From Gilvibacter sp. SZ-19 (GTDB taxonomy: Bacteria > Bacteroidota > Bacteroidia > Flavobacteriales > Flavobacteriaceae): a stretch of DNA of 64,000 nucleotides. The stretch spans positions 2,968,864 through 3,032,863 of the forward strand of contig NZ_CP019333.1 in NCBI RefSeq assembly GCF_002163875.1, given 5' to 3'. Positions 40,253 to 51,186 of this stretch are shown piece by piece. The notes beneath the pieces were generated by a model that ran no database searches, was not told the origin of the DNA, and was given only the letters and a program-made list of their open reading frames with translations. A program made the position numbers and the translations under genes. Position 1 is the stretch's first letter. Each line of letters opens with the position of its first letter.

Positions 40253-42772
40253 TTACTCATTAGATTCATCGGTCGCTGTATCCGTATCAATCGGCGTGCC
40301 ATCTTCTGCAATTTGCTCTTCATCCACTTCGTCTTCGTCGTGCATTACTTTAGCAACTGCAGCAATGGAGTCATCATCTCTCACTTTAATGAGTCTAACT
40401 CCTTGAGTAGCTCTACCCATAACTCGCAGATCCTCAACGGCCATACGAATGGCGATTCCAGACTTGTTGATGATCATCAGGTCGTCTGCATCGCTCACAT
40501 TTTTTATGGCGACTAATTTACCAGTTTTTTCGGTAATACTAATGGTTTTCACCCCTTTTCCACCACGGTTGGTGATGCGGTAATCTTCCAAACTAGATCG
40601 TTTTCCGTATCCGTTCTCTGAAACAACAAGGATATCGGTTGAGAAATCGTTCACAGCGATCATTCCCACTACCTCGTCATCTGGACCAGCCAGCGTGATA
40701 CCGCGTACTCCAGAAGCATTACGGCCCATTGGGCGTGTCTTCTCTTCTTCGAAGCGGATGGCCTTACCAGATTGTACTGCCAGCATGACCTGGCTGTCTC
40801 CTGTGGTCAACTTAGCTTCTAGCAGCTCATCGTCTTCGCGAATAGTAATCGCATTGATACCATTGGTTCTAGGTCTAGAATACTGCTCCAAAGAGGTTTT
40901 CTTCACTTGTCCCTTTTTGGTAGCCATGATCACATAGTGGCCATTGATGTACTCTTCGTCCTTGAGGTCTTGGGTACAGATAAAGGCTTTTACCTTATCG
41001 TCTGGTTCTATATTGATCAAATTCTGAATAGCTCGACCCTTAGAGGTTCTGCTGCCTTCTGGGATCTCAAAGACCCGCATCCAGAAACATTTTCCTTTTT
41101 GAGTGAAGAACAACATATACTGGTGGTTGGTCCCAACAAATAAATGCTCTAAGAAGTCTTCATTTCTTGTTGCTGAGGCCTTTTGCCCTACACCACCGCG
41201 ATTTTGCTTCTTGTATTCGGTAAGCGAGGTTCGTTTGATGTATCCGGCGTGAGAAATAGTGATCACCACCTTCTCATCAGCAATAAGGTCTGTAATGCTT
41301 ACATCTCCTCCGGCGTATTCGATGTTCGAGCGACGCTCGTCACCAAACTTCTCGCGAACTTCTTCCAATTCTTCTTTGATGATGTCCATACGACGCTCCT
41401 TTTTAGCAAGGATGTCCTTGTAGTCTTCTATGGTCTTCATCAGTTCGTCGTACTCAGCGCGTAATTTGTCTTGCTCCAGTCCTGTCAATTGACGCAGACG
41501 CATCTCTACGATGGCCTTGGCCTGGATCTCAGAAAGCTCGAAAGTTTTCATCAACTTCTCACGAGCTTCATCGGCATTGGCCGAAGCGCGGATGAGTTTG
41601 ATCACCTCGTCGATATTGTCCGAAGCGATAATGAGTCCTTCTAAAATATGTGCACGCTCTTCTGCCTTGCGCAATAAGTACTCGGTACGACGCACCACTA
41701 CCTCGTGGCGGTGTTCCACAAAATAATGGATCAGTTCCTTGAGGTTCAATAGACGCGGACGCCCATTCACCAAGGCAATGTTATTTACACTAAAGCTGGA
41801 TTGCAGCTGGGTGTACTTATAAAGCATGTTCAGCACGATATTCGGGATCGCGTCGCGCTTTAAGATGTATACGATACGCATTCCTTTACGGTCGGATTCG
41901 TCTCGAATAGTAGAGATACCTTCTATCTTCTTGTCGTTGACCAGATCCGCAGTCTTTTTGATCATATCGGCCTTATTGACCTGATACGGGATCTCTGTCA
42001 CCACGATCGCCTCGCGCCCGTTCACTTCTTCAAAGCTGGCCTTCCCACGCATCACTACACGTCCACGACCGGTGTGAAAGGCATCCTTTACTCCTTCGTA
42101 TCCGTAGATAGTTCCACCGGTTGGGAAATCGGGAGCTTTGACGTGCTGCATGAGCTCGTCTATAGTGATGTCATTATTATCTATATATGCGATGGTTCCG
42201 TCCACTACCTCAGAAAGGTTGTGTGGCGGCATATTGGTGGCCATCCCTACTGCGATACCAGAAGCACCGTTTATAAGCAAGCCCGGCACACGCGTAGGAA
42301 GCACTGTAGGCTCTTTTAAGGTATCGTCAAAGTTAAGTTGGTGGTCTACGGTCTCTTTGTCTATATCGGCCAGCATTTCTTCTGAAATGCGTTGCATGCG
42401 CGCTTCTGTATAACGCATTGCCGCCGGAGAGTCTCCATCGATGGATCCGAAGTTACCTTGTCCATCGACCAACATATAGCGCAGACTCCACTCCTGAGCC
42501 ATACGAACCATGGCGTCGTAAACCGAGGTATCACCGTGCGGGTGGTACTTACCGAGCACCTCTCCCACAATACGCGCAGATTTCTTGTGTGCAGAACCTG
42601 CCCGAACCCCTAATTCATACATTCCGTACAGCACGCGGCGGTGAACCGGTTTCATACCGTCACGCACATCTGGCAGCGCACGTGACACAATGACCGACAT
42701 CGAATAATCGATGTAGGCTGACTTCATTTCATCTTCAATGTTGATAGGGATTAATTTTTCACCTTCAGCCAT
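40253..42772 (-). CDS. gyrA: DNA gyrase subunit A
   Basis: 839 aa. Catalytic Tyr121 in AMRYTEARM, the [21 protein letters not shown] at 77-93, and C-terminal GyrA-box-type beta-pinwheel repeats (about 510-810) with an acidic tail ([18 protein letters not shown]). Introduces negative supercoils with GyrB. Positions 82 and 86 (equivalent to E. coli Ser83 and Asp87) are Thr and Asp. Confidence 0.97.
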   Translation of the reverse strand: MAEGEKLIPINIEDEMKSAYIDYSMSVIVSRALPDVRDGMKPVHRRVLYGMYELGVRAGSAHKKSARIVGEVLGKYHPHGDTSVYDAMVRMAQEWSLRYMLVDGQGNFGSIDGDSPAAMRYTEARMQRISEEMLADIDKETVDHQLNFDDTLKEPTVLPTRVPGLLINGASGIAVGMATNMPPHNLSEVVDGTIAYIDNNDITIDELMQHVKAPDFPTGGTIYGYEGVKDAFHTGRGRVVMRGKASFEEVNGREAIVVTEIPYQVNKADMIKKTADLVNDKKIEGISTIRDESDRKGMRIVYILKRDAIPNIVLNMLYKYTQLQSSFSVNNIALVNGRPRLLNLKELIHYFVEHRHEVVVRRTEYLLRKAEERAHILEGLIIASDNIDEVIKLIRASANADEAREKLMKTFELSEIQAKAIVEMRLRQLTGLEQDKLRAEYDELMKTIEDYKDILAKKERRMDIIKEELEEVREKFGDERRSNIEYAGGDVSITDLIADEKVVITISHAGYIKRTSLTEYKKQNRGGVGQKASATRNEDFLEHLFVGTNHQYMLFFTQKGKCFWMRVFEIPEGSRTSKGRAIQNLINIEPDDKVKAFICTQDLKDEEYINGHYVIMATKKGQVKKTSLEQYSRPRTNGINAITIREDDELLEAKLTTGDSQVMLAVQSGKAIRFEEEKTRPMGRNASGVRGITLAGPDDEVVGMIAVNDFSTDILVVSENGYGKRSSLEDYRITNRGGKGVKTISITEKTGKLVAIKNVSDADDLMIINKSGIAIRMAVEDLRVMGRATQGVRLIKVRDDDSIAAVAKVMHDEDEVDEEQIAEDGTPIDTDTATDESNE

Positions 42773-43032
42773 AAAAAAATCGTTTAGTTTTCAATCAAAA
42801 TTTATAACAAGGCAAGATACGGTTTTCAGCCCTTTTTTATTGGTCTTCACAGCGCTTTTACCTACAATTTTATTAACAAATTTTTAGGGGGTTTTCGTTA
42901 ATAACTCAGGGGGGATTTGTTTGGTTATGCGTTTGTTTTTTCGTCCTTTTACTTACAATGGTGTATTTGAGGTACAATTTTTGCTCCTTAATCATTGTTT
43001 TAGTAATTTTAGACAGAAAGGAATTCTAGATT

Positions 43033-45588
43033 ATGGATGATAATTTTTCTCCCAGAGTAAAAGATGTAATTGCCTACAGTAAAGAGGAGGCATTGCGTCT
43101 GGGCCATGATTTTATCGGCACCGAACACTTGATGTTGGGATTGCTGCGCGATGGCAATGGGAAAGCTATAAACATACTCAATGCGCTGGATATTGACCTG
43201 AATAACCTGCGCCGCAAGGTTGAGATATTGAGTCCTGCCAATCCAAATTCGGCAGCGACCTCCAACGATAAAAAGAATCTGCATTTGACCCGTCAGGCCG
43301 AACGCGCCCTTAAGACGACCTTTTTAGAGGCCAAGCTGTTTCAAAGCTCGTCTATCAATACGGCTCATTTGCTGTTGTGTATTCTCAGAAACGAGAACGA
43401 CCCAACGACCAAGTTGTTGAACAAACTCAAGATCGATTACGACGGCGTTAAAGACCAATTTAAATTTATGATCGCAAACGACGATGACTTTATAGATTCG
43501 CCTACGGCAGAATCCTCTTTTGGTGACGAAGATGACGCAACCGCAGAAGACGGCGGTAAAGACAATCCTTTTGGTGGCGGAAGCACCAAGGGGAATAAAA
43601 AGTCGAAAACGCCTGTTTTAGATAACTTCGGACGCGATCTGACTGCCCAGGCCGAAGAAGGCAAATTAGATCCTGTAGTAGGACGTGAAGCCGAAATTCA
43701 GCGTGTTTCTCAGGTATTGAGTCGCCGTAAAAAGAACAACCCGCTCCTTATTGGAGAACCTGGGGTTGGTAAATCTGCCATTGCAGAAGGCCTAGCCCTG
43801 CGTATTGTACAGCGTAAAGTGTCACGTATTCTTTACGACAAGCGCGTAGTGACTTTAGATCTTGCGAGCTTAGTTGCAGGTACCAAATACCGCGGACAGT
43901 TCGAAGAGCGTATGAAGGCAGTGATGAACGAGCTGGAAAAGAACGACGACATCATTCTGTTTATCGATGAGATCCACACTATTGTTGGCGCCGGAGGTGC
44001 CACAGGTTCATTGGATGCTTCGAACATGTTCAAACCGGCCCTAGCACGTGGTGAGATACAATGTATTGGTGCCACTACGCTAGACGAGTATCGTCAATAC
44101 ATCGAGAAAGACGGTGCCCTAGAGCGTCGTTTTCAAAAGGTATTGGTGGAACCCACCTCTGTAGAAGAGACCATCGAGATCCTCAAGAACATCAAAGAGA
44201 AATACGAGTCACATCACAATGTAACTTATACTGACGATGCTTTGGAGGCTTGTGTAAAGCTGACAAACCGTTATATGACGGACCGTTTCTTACCTGACAA
44301 AGCTATTGACGCTTTGGACGAAGCCGGTTCACGTGTGCACATAACTAACATCAATGTGCCTTCTACTATTTTGGATATTGAGAACAAACTGGAAGAAGTT
44401 CGCGAACTCAAGAATACGGTGGTCAAAAAGCAGAAGTACGAGGAAGCTGCTAAACTACGCGATGACGAAAAGAATTTAGAACGAGAATTAGCGCGTGCTC
44501 AAGAGGCATGGGAAAACGAATCCAAGCTGCACCGCGAAACCGTATCCGAAGAGAATGTCGCAGAAGTGGTCTCTATGATGACAGGCGTTCCTGTGAATCG
44601 CATAGCACAGACTGAAAGCACCAAATTGGCTGCCCTCCCCGATCGTATCATGGGCAAAGTGATCGGTCAAGACGAGGCTGTAAAAAAAGTCGTTAAAGCC
44701 ATTCAGCGTAACCGTGCCGGACTTAAAGATCCAAACAAACCGATCGGTTCCTTTATATTTTTAGGGCAAACTGGAGTTGGTAAGACGCAGTTGGCTAAAG
44801 TTTTGGCGCGCGAACTCTTTGATTCTGACAACGCCTTGATCCGTATCGATATGAGCGAATACATGGAGAAATTTGCCGTTTCTCGTTTAATTGGTGCACC
44901 TCCAGGATATGTTGGTTATGAAGAAGGTGGGCAACTCACCGAGAAGATCCGCCGTAAACCTTATGCTGTTGTGCTGCTCGATGAGATCGAAAAAGCGCAT
45001 CCAGACGTATTTAATATGATGCTACAGGTATTGGATGACGGATATTTGACAGATTCTCTGGGTCGAAAGATCGACTTTAGAAATACGATCATCATCATGA
45101 CCTCTAATATCGGATCACGCAAGCTGAAGGACTTTGGACAAGGAGTTGGTTTTGGCACCTCAGCCAAGATGAACCAAGCCGATGCACACGCCAAGAGTGT
45201 TATCGAGAATGCTTTAAAGAAGACTTTCGCACCTGAATTCTTGAACCGTATAGACGATGTAATGGTGTTCAACGCCCTAGAGCGTGAAGACATCCACAAG
45301 ATCATCGATATCGAACTAGATAAATTGATCGCCCGTATTTCTGATCTGGGTTACACCCTACAGCTTACCGAAAAAGCCAAAGACTATATTGCAGACAAAG
45401 GCTTTGACAAGGACTACGGTGCCAGACCGCTCAAACGGGCTATCCAGAAGTATGTGGAAGATGCCCTAGCGGAAGAGATCATCAATACTTCGCTGCAAGA
45501 AGGAGATACCATTACCATGGATCTGGACAGCAAGACCGGAGAACTGAAGATCAAGATCAAAAAACAGAAAAAGCCTACGAATTCGTAG
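43033..45588 (+). CDS. clpC: ATP-dependent Clp protease ATP-binding subunit ClpC
   Basis: 851 aa. Clp N-domain repeats (1-150), an acidic/Gly-rich linker (150-195), AAA1 with GEPGVGKS at 241-248, a UVR-like segment ([16 protein letters not shown]) in the middle coiled coil that marks ClpC rather than ClpB, and AAA2 with GQTGVGKT near 580. Unfolds proteins for ClpP. Its stop codon lies inside the terminator hairpin. Confidence 0.95.
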   Translation: MDDNFSPRVKDVIAYSKEEALRLGHDFIGTEHLMLGLLRDGNGKAINILNALDIDLNNLRRKVEILSPANPNSAATSNDKKNLHLTRQAERALKTTFLEAKLFQSSSINTAHLLLCILRNENDPTTKLLNKLKIDYDGVKDQFKFMIANDDDFIDSPTAESSFGDEDDATAEDGGKDNPFGGGSTKGNKKSKTPVLDNFGRDLTAQAEEGKLDPVVGREAEIQRVSQVLSRRKKNNPLLIGEPGVGKSAIAEGLALRIVQRKVSRILYDKRVVTLDLASLVAGTKYRGQFEERMKAVMNELEKNDDIILFIDEIHTIVGAGGATGSLDASNMFKPALARGEIQCIGATTLDEYRQYIEKDGALERRFQKVLVEPTSVEETIEILKNIKEKYESHHNVTYTDDALEACVKLTNRYMTDRFLPDKAIDALDEAGSRVHITNINVPSTILDIENKLEEVRELKNTVVKKQKYEEAAKLRDDEKNLERELARAQEAWENESKLHRETVSEENVAEVVSMMTGVPVNRIAQTESTKLAALPDRIMGKVIGQDEAVKKVVKAIQRNRAGLKDPNKPIGSFIFLGQTGVGKTQLAKVLARELFDSDNALIRIDMSEYMEKFAVSRLIGAPPGYVGYEEGGQLTEKIRRKPYAVVLLDEIEKAHPDVFNMMLQVLDDGYLTDSLGRKIDFRNTIIIMTSNIGSRKLKDFGQGVGFGTSAKMNQADAHAKSVIENALKKTFAPEFLNRIDDVMVFNALEREDIHKIIDIELDKLIARISDLGYTLQLTEKAKDYIADKGFDKDYGARPLKRAIQKYVEDALAEEIINTSLQEGDTITMDLDSKTGELKIKIKKQKKPTNS

Positions 45589-45600
45589 GCTTTTGTCTTT
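45569..45600 (+). terminator. Terminator overlapping the clpC stop codon
   Basis: AAAAGCCTACGAA/TTCGTAGGCTTTT is a perfect 26-bp palindrome (45569-45594) containing the TAG stop at 45586-45588, followed by TTTG and T-rich DNA. Confidence 0.8.
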
Positions 45601-45636
45601 ATATCCTTAGGCTAAAACTAGCGCTAACTGACCGAG

Positions 45637-47145
45637 TTAATATAGCTCCGCAGCATCTATCTTTAAGCCCTCTAAAAAGCTAATGCTGTTGTGGATGTCT
45701 TCGGAAAGGATCCTGTCTTCTGAAACCACAGGCACTTCACCGCGATACACTTCTAAAAGCGACTCCAAAAAGGCGGAGGTCTTAAGCGGTGCTCTAAAAG
45801 CCAATGCTTGTGAGCTATTCATCAGTTCTATAGCCAGCACCTTAGTAACATTTGCGGCAATACGGTAACATTTGGTAGCCGCATTAGCTCCCATGCTCAC
45901 ATGATCTTCTTGCCCATTGCTAGAAACTATGGAATCCACAGAAGCCGGACTGGCCAATTGTTTGTTCTGGCTCACTATGCTCGCTGCGGTATACTGCGGA
46001 ATCATAAATCCGGAATGCAAACCTGGCTTTTGTACCAAAAAGTCTGGTAAGCCTCTTAAGCCAGAAACCAACTGATAGGTGCGACGCTCTGAAATATTCG
46101 CCAATTCGGCTAAAGCAATTCCCAGATAATCCAAGGCCAAAGCCAAAGGTTGCCCATGAAAGTTCCCGCCTGAGATGATTCTGTCTTCTCCAACAAAAAT
46201 ATTTGGATTGTCCGTTACCGAATTGATCTCTGTAAGTATCGTTTGCGCCACAAAATCTAAAGTGTCTTTGGTGGCTCCGTGTACCTGTGGCACACAGCGA
46301 AAAGAATACGGATCTTGCACATTGGATTTCTCCCCTGCTGCTATTTCACTTCCGTCTAAGAATTCAAGTATTCGCGCAGCCGTCTTGATCTGCCCTTTGT
46401 GCGGGCGAACCAAATGTACTAGCGGATCAAAAGGACTCAAGTTGCAATCAAAAGCGTCTACAGAACTAGCGGCAATAAGGTCTGCCAGATAAGACAGTTT
46501 GTAGCCTTGAAGCAGCAATTCCACCCCGTAAGCACTCATAAACTGGGTACCGTTTAGCAGGGCCAAACCTTCTTTGGCTTGTAATTTTATCGGGCTTAAG
46601 TTCAATTGTTTTAATACGTCGGAGGCCAAGTGGCGCTCGCCCTTAAAATAAACCTCTCCTTTTCCGAGTAGTGGCAAAGCCAAATGCGCTAATGGTGCCA
46701 AATCCCCAGAAGCCCCTAAACTGCCCTGTTGGAACACCACTGGCAATACTTCGTGGTTGTAGAATTCAATGAGTAATTCTACAGTTTCTAAAGACACTCC
46801 ACTGTGGCCATAGCTCAAAGATTGGATCTTTAGCAATAGCATGGTCTTTACTACGGCTTCGGGAACTTCTTCGCCCACACCACAAGCATGAGACATAACT
46901 AAATTCTCTTGCAATTCGGTTAGTTTGTCTTCAGAAATAACAACATTACACAAGCTGCCAAAGCCTGTATTTATACCGTAAACCGGTGACTTGGAAGACT
47001 CCAATTTGCCGTGTAAGTAGTCATAGGAACGCTGAATTCTCTCCCGAGCAGCATCGCTGAGTTGTAAGTGGTGAGGCTGTTCAGCCAGTTTCTTTAAAAG
47101 CGGTAAGTCCAAGGTAGACGAACCGATCTGATAGGTGGCATCCAT
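45637..47145 (-). CDS. hutH: Histidine ammonia-lyase
   Basis: 502 aa. The A145-S146-G147 triad in GSLGASGDLAPLAH forms the MIO electrophile, YGINTGFG at 56-63 carries the catalytic Tyr, and QDPYSFRCVPQVHG follows. Converts histidine to urocanate and ammonia. No other hut gene is in the window. It lies 72 bp after the nnr gene on the same strand. Confidence 0.93.
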   Translation of the reverse strand: MDATYQIGSSTLDLPLLKKLAEQPHHLQLSDAARERIQRSYDYLHGKLESSKSPVYGINTGFGSLCNVVISEDKLTELQENLVMSHACGVGEEVPEAVVKTMLLLKIQSLSYGHSGVSLETVELLIEFYNHEVLPVVFQQGSLGASGDLAPLAHLALPLLGKGEVYFKGERHLASDVLKQLNLSPIKLQAKEGLALLNGTQFMSAYGVELLLQGYKLSYLADLIAASSVDAFDCNLSPFDPLVHLVRPHKGQIKTAARILEFLDGSEIAAGEKSNVQDPYSFRCVPQVHGATKDTLDFVAQTILTEINSVTDNPNIFVGEDRIISGGNFHGQPLALALDYLGIALAELANISERRTYQLVSGLRGLPDFLVQKPGLHSGFMIPQYTAASIVSQNKQLASPASVDSIVSSNGQEDHVSMGANAATKCYRIAANVTKVLAIELMNSSQALAFRAPLKTSAFLESLLEVYRGEVPVVSEDRILSEDIHNSISFLEGLKIDAAELY

Positions 47146-47217
47146 ACTGTTAGTTGATGCCTCAAAAATACACTTTCTGCGTCAATATATAAGGAGGAAC
47201 CAAAAGCAAATGTCGGT

Positions 47218-48762
47218 TTAATCTTCTTGTGCTTCTTCTTGCTGCGGAGCCTGCTCAGGCTTAAACAATTCAATGAATGCGTTGCCAATATTCAAAGTAA
47301 TATCCGAAGCCAATAGCGCTTGATATCCCAATTGCTGGACCGCAATATCTCCGGCGCTTCCGTGTAGGTAAACACCCATGGCAGCCGCTTGCCAACTTGG
47401 GTAACCTTGCGCCATTAGTCCAGTGATCATTCCGGCCAGAACATCTCCGCTTCCTGCGGTTGCCATTCCTGGGTTCCCAGTTGGGTTGATAAGCATTCCC
47501 TGCTCGAAACAAATACAGGTATGCGCTCCTTTAATAAGCAGCACCAAATTGTATTTGGCAGCAAATGCTTTGGCCTTTTCAACTTTGTCAAAGTCGTCTG
47601 TCCACTCTCCTAAAAGTCGCTTTAATTCTCCTGGATGAGGAGTCAGCACAGACTGCGCTGGGATCTTTTCGTAGAATTCTGGTGAGGTAGCCAAAAGGTT
47701 CAATGCATCTGCATCTAAAACAACCGGATTCTTCTGTTGTTCTAAAAAGCCGATCAATGCGTTTTTAGTGGCTTCTTCCATCCCCATGCCCATACCGATA
47801 CCGTAGGTGTGTTCTTCACTTTGTGGAATACTGTCCAAAAATGCATTCTCATCGGCACTAGACGCCATAGCCTCTGGCACAGCGGTCTGCATAACCGTGA
47901 GTCCGCAGGCAGGCACATGAGCTGTGGCTAAACCGCTACCTGCTCTTAAAGCTGCTTGCGTAGCTAGCACTACTGCCCCGACCTTTCCTTTGCTGCCACC
48001 TACCAACATACTGTGACCAAAAGTACCCTTGTAGGAGAATTTTGCTCGAGGTTGATACCAACTCAAAATATGCTGTTTGTGTAATAAGGTCGCTATAGGC
48101 GGTTGTGTCATAAGAAACTCCGGATCCAAGCCGATATCCATGGCTTCCCAGGTGTTGGTGTAAACTCCTGTGGACGGCATAAAAAACGACAGCTTGGGCG
48201 TTTGGAAACTCAAGGTGTGGTTCGCCTTTACAACTGCATCCGGGTCTTCAATAGGCGCATTCGGATAAAGCCCACTCGGCATATCGATTGCTAGTATAAA
48301 GGCACCTGCACTGTTAAGGTGTTGCACCATGGCCTTTACCCAGCCTTCCATACAGCGATTCAGACCAATGCCGAAAATAGCATCCACTACCACATCATCG
48401 CGGTGTATTTCTGGAAAATCTGCCTCCGATCTTATAAGTGTAGGCCACTTTTTAGTGACTTGCTTAACTCTGTCGTAGTTGATCAAAAAGTTTTTTGAAC
48501 GTTTGTCACTACAGTTGACCACATAAGTGTGAACATTATAACCGTGCTGAATGAGATGTCTGGCCAAGACCAAGCCATCTCCACCGTTATTACCTATACC
48601 ACAAAAAATCCGAACAGGAACCTGAGCCCCTTGCATTCTGCTGTGTAACCAATTAAAAACTTGAGTGCCTGCCCGTTCCATTAGGTCGGTTGGCCCCAAT
48701 TCTTGTTTTTGAATGGTTATGGCATCTGCCTGGTATAATTGTTCTGTTGAAAATATGTTCAT
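47218..48762 (-). CDS. nnr: Bifunctional NAD(P)H-hydrate repair enzyme (epimerase + dehydratase)
   Basis: 514 aa, the usual length of the fused enzyme. N-terminal YjeF epimerase domain (about 1-210: FCGIGNNGGDGLVLAR, DAIFGIGLNR); C-terminal ADP/ATP-dependent dehydratase domain (about 225-500: KVGAVVLATQAALRAGSGL, TPHPGELKRLL, GNPGMATAGSGDVLAG). Repairs hydrated NADH/NADPH. Divergent from gcvT. Confidence 0.93.
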   Translation of the reverse strand: MNIFSTEQLYQADAITIQKQELGPTDLMERAGTQVFNWLHSRMQGAQVPVRIFCGIGNNGGDGLVLARHLIQHGYNVHTYVVNCSDKRSKNFLINYDRVKQVTKKWPTLIRSEADFPEIHRDDVVVDAIFGIGLNRCMEGWVKAMVQHLNSAGAFILAIDMPSGLYPNAPIEDPDAVVKANHTLSFQTPKLSFFMPSTGVYTNTWEAMDIGLDPEFLMTQPPIATLLHKQHILSWYQPRAKFSYKGTFGHSMLVGGSKGKVGAVVLATQAALRAGSGLATAHVPACGLTVMQTAVPEAMASSADENAFLDSIPQSEEHTYGIGMGMGMEEATKNALIGFLEQQKNPVVLDADALNLLATSPEFYEKIPAQSVLTPHPGELKRLLGEWTDDFDKVEKAKAFAAKYNLVLLIKGAHTCICFEQGMLINPTGNPGMATAGSGDVLAGMITGLMAQGYPSWQAAAMGVYLHGSAGDIAVQQLGYQALLASDITLNIGNAFIELFKPEQAPQQEEAQED

Positions 48763-48962
48763 GCTGTAGTGCTTTAGCGCGGTTTTACAGGCTTAAAGGT
48801 AGGATTTTAAGCAGAGTTTCTGCGGATTTATTTTTGATAAATTCTCATCAAGTTCTCGGGGAAACTGCCCAGATAATACTTAAATTTGTTCCGGTTGTGT
48901 CTGAGGCATATCTGCTTCATATCCTACCGAAAATCGGAACTAAACTAAATTAAGACATCGTT

Positions 48963-50045
48963 TTGAAAAATACTGCACTTACTGAAACGCATCAGGCACT
49001 CGGCGCCAAAATGGTACCCTTTGCCGGTTACAATATGCCAGTCTCTTATGAAGGCGTAAACATAGAACACGAAACTGTTAGAAATGCCGTTGGGGTGTTC
49101 GATGTTTCTCATATGGGCGAATTTTTAGTGAGTGGTCCAAATGCTTTGGCCTTGATACAGAAAGTATGTTCTAACGATGCGGCTAAACTCACCGTTGGTA
49201 AGGCGCAGTACAGCTGTTTCCCGAATGAAGACGGTGGAATTGTAGACGATCTTATTGTTTACCGTGTTAAAGACGAGGAATACTTATTGGTTGTAAACGC
49301 CTCGAATATCGAAAAGGACTGGGCTTGGATAAACAAGCACAACAGCATGGGAGCTACTTTACGCGACATTAGCGAAGACTATTCCCTGCTCGCCATTCAA
49401 GGGCCAAAAGCGGTAGAAGCCATGCAGTCGCTAAGCAGCGTTGACTTGGCATCTATCAAATTCTACAATTTTGTTGTGGGCGATTTTGCTGGTATTGAGC
49501 ACACCATAATCTCTGCTACAGGATATACCGGTAGCGGCGGATTTGAGATCTATTGCAAGAACAGTGAAGTAAAACAAGTTTGGGATAAGGTCTTGGAAGC
49601 TGGAGCAGACTACGGGATCAAACCTGTCGGGCTTGCTGCACGTGACACCCTGCGCTTAGAAATGGGCTACTGCCTCTACGGAAACGATATAGACGATACC
49701 ACTTCTCCTATCGAGGCCGGACTCGGTTGGATCACTAAGTTCACCAAGGACTTTATAAACTCCGAAGCCTTAAAAGATCAAAAAGAAAGAACTCCGGAGC
49801 GCAAACTCGTAGGATTCGAATTAGAAGATCGCGGGATTCCACGTCAAGGCTATGATATAGTCGATGGCAACGGTAAGACAGTAGGAAATGTGACCAGTGG
49901 TACTATGTCGCCTTCGCTTAAAAAAGGGATTGGCATGGGTTATGTACCTGCCGTTATGGCCGATCCGGGAACGCGTATCCACATTCAGATAAGAAAGAAT
50001 GCAGTGCCGGCCACTGTAGTAAAACTTCCGTTTTATAAAGGATAG
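48963..50045 (+). CDS. gcvT: Aminomethyltransferase (glycine cleavage T protein)
   Basis: 360 aa with TTG start (TTGAAAAATACTGCA). [40 protein letters not shown] and GYVPA are T-protein signatures, including the folate-site Asp in the [14 protein letters not shown] loop. Transfers the aminomethyl carbon from H protein to tetrahydrofolate. A TAAATTTG element (48881-48888) upstream may be its -7 box. Overlaps the next gene by 1 bp. Confidence 0.93.
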   Translation: MKNTALTETHQALGAKMVPFAGYNMPVSYEGVNIEHETVRNAVGVFDVSHMGEFLVSGPNALALIQKVCSNDAAKLTVGKAQYSCFPNEDGGIVDDLIVYRVKDEEYLLVVNASNIEKDWAWINKHNSMGATLRDISEDYSLLAIQGPKAVEAMQSLSSVDLASIKFYNFVVGDFAGIEHTIISATGYTGSGGFEIYCKNSEVKQVWDKVLEAGADYGIKPVGLAARDTLRLEMGYCLYGNDIDDTTSPIEAGLGWITKFTKDFINSEALKDQKERTPERKLVGFELEDRGIPRQGYDIVDGNGKTVGNVTSGTMSPSLKKGIGMGYVPAVMADPGTRIHIQIRKNAVPATVVKLPFYKG

Positions 50046-50890
50046 TGCGTCGGATTCTGATACTTGGAGCTAGTGGTTATTTAGGGCGGATCTCCTACAA
50101 GGAACTCACCCCATACTTTGATCTACACGGCACTTATTTTTCCTCAAAAGACTATACTGAAAATCAGGTCATGCATTACTTTGACCTGGAAAAGGATTCC
50201 GTAACTGACTTACTTAAAAGTTTAAGCCCAACAACGGTTATTTATGCCCTAGCCGGGCCACAGCGGGCGCAGCAGCAAACCCTAAAGATCCTTGTGGAAT
50301 ATTGCCGTGCAACGGGAGCACATCTCATACTCTTCTCTGGAGTCGCTGTGTTTGATGCCGTGCGCTCTCATGCCAGTTATGAGACCGACAAGCAATTGCC
50401 GCAATCTATCCAGGGCAAACACCTAAGTCAGCTGGAGCGTATAGTGATGGACCTGCCAGAGTCCTTGTACAGTATCTTGCGATTACCTTTGCTTTTAGGG
50501 CCTAGCGCTCCGCTTATAAAACAACTGCAAGCCGCTCATGCTCACAAAGCACATTTTGAGTTACATCCCAATGAGATCATTGGCATCAATACCGAGCAAG
50601 AACTTGCCAGACAACTGCATTATATTGTGAATCGCAAGGCTACGGGAGTATTTCATTTAAGCAGTACGGATTTGATCCACCACAGTGACCTGTTTATAGA
50701 GCTGGCCCAAAAATTGGGATTGCAACCCATGGCATTTTCTTACAATTACAGCTCCAATGAAGATGAATACCGTGCACTCTTGCCCAAATACAATAAACTA
50801 CCTGCACACTACAGAAGTTCTGTGGCACAATTGATCAATCAAGTCGTACTCAACGAAGAAATAAGTACCTTAAGCCCTAAGAACTCCTAA
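50045..50890 (+). CDS. NAD(P)-dependent SDR (RmlD-like sugar-nucleotide reductase)
   Basis: 281 aa with GTG start overlapping the gcvT stop. ILGASGYLGR is the Rossmann glycine motif and LILFSGVAVFDA...YETDK gives a Tyr-x-x-x-Lys-like pair (YETDK), as in RmlD-type extended SDRs. The substrate is not clear. In an apparent operon gcvT - SDR - PCD. Confidence 0.75.
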   Translation: MRRILILGASGYLGRISYKELTPYFDLHGTYFSSKDYTENQVMHYFDLEKDSVTDLLKSLSPTTVIYALAGPQRAQQQTLKILVEYCRATGAHLILFSGVAVFDAVRSHASYETDKQLPQSIQGKHLSQLERIVMDLPESLYSILRLPLLLGPSAPLIKQLQAAHAHKAHFELHPNEIIGINTEQELARQLHYIVNRKATGVFHLSSTDLIHHSDLFIELAQKLGLQPMAFSYNYSSNEDEYRALLPKYNKLPAHYRSSVAQLINQVVLNEEISTLSPKNS

Positions 50891-50901
50891 AAGGCAGGTA
50901 A

Positions 50902-51186
50902 ATGAAACTTTCGGAAACAGAAATAGAAAAGGCGCTTACAGAGCTACCGCAATGGAAGTACACAGAAGGGTTTCTCAAGACAGAGATAGTCTGTAAGGAT
51001 TTTAAATCTGCCTTTGCGCTAATGACGCGAATTTCATTTGAGGCTGAGGCACTGAATCACCATCCGAACTGGGAGAATGTCTACAACCGCATAGCAATCG
51101 CCTTGCAAACCCACGACGCTGGCGGGATCACCTCCGCAGATATAGAACTTGCCAAACGCATTAACGCCCTTAGGGGTTCAATCTAA
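50902..51186 (+). CDS. 4a-hydroxytetrahydrobiopterin dehydratase (pterin carbinolamine dehydratase)
   Basis: 94 aa, normal length. ALMTRISFEAEALNHHPNW and THDAGGITSADIELAKRI are the PCD signatures with the two catalytic His. Recycles 4a-carbinolamine pterin from aromatic amino acid hydroxylases. The stop overlaps the end of the M48 gene by 17 bp on the opposite strand. Confidence 0.9.
   Translation: MKLSETEIEKALTELPQWKYTEGFLKTEIVCKDFKSAFALMTRISFEAEALNHHPNWENVYNRIAIALQTHDAGGITSADIELAKRINALRGSI

Noticed and set aside
41000-42600. Thr at the GyrA position equivalent to Ser83 as acquired quinolone resistance
   Set aside because: Thr at this position may be natural in Flavobacteriaceae; without relatives to compare nothing suggests a resistance mutation.
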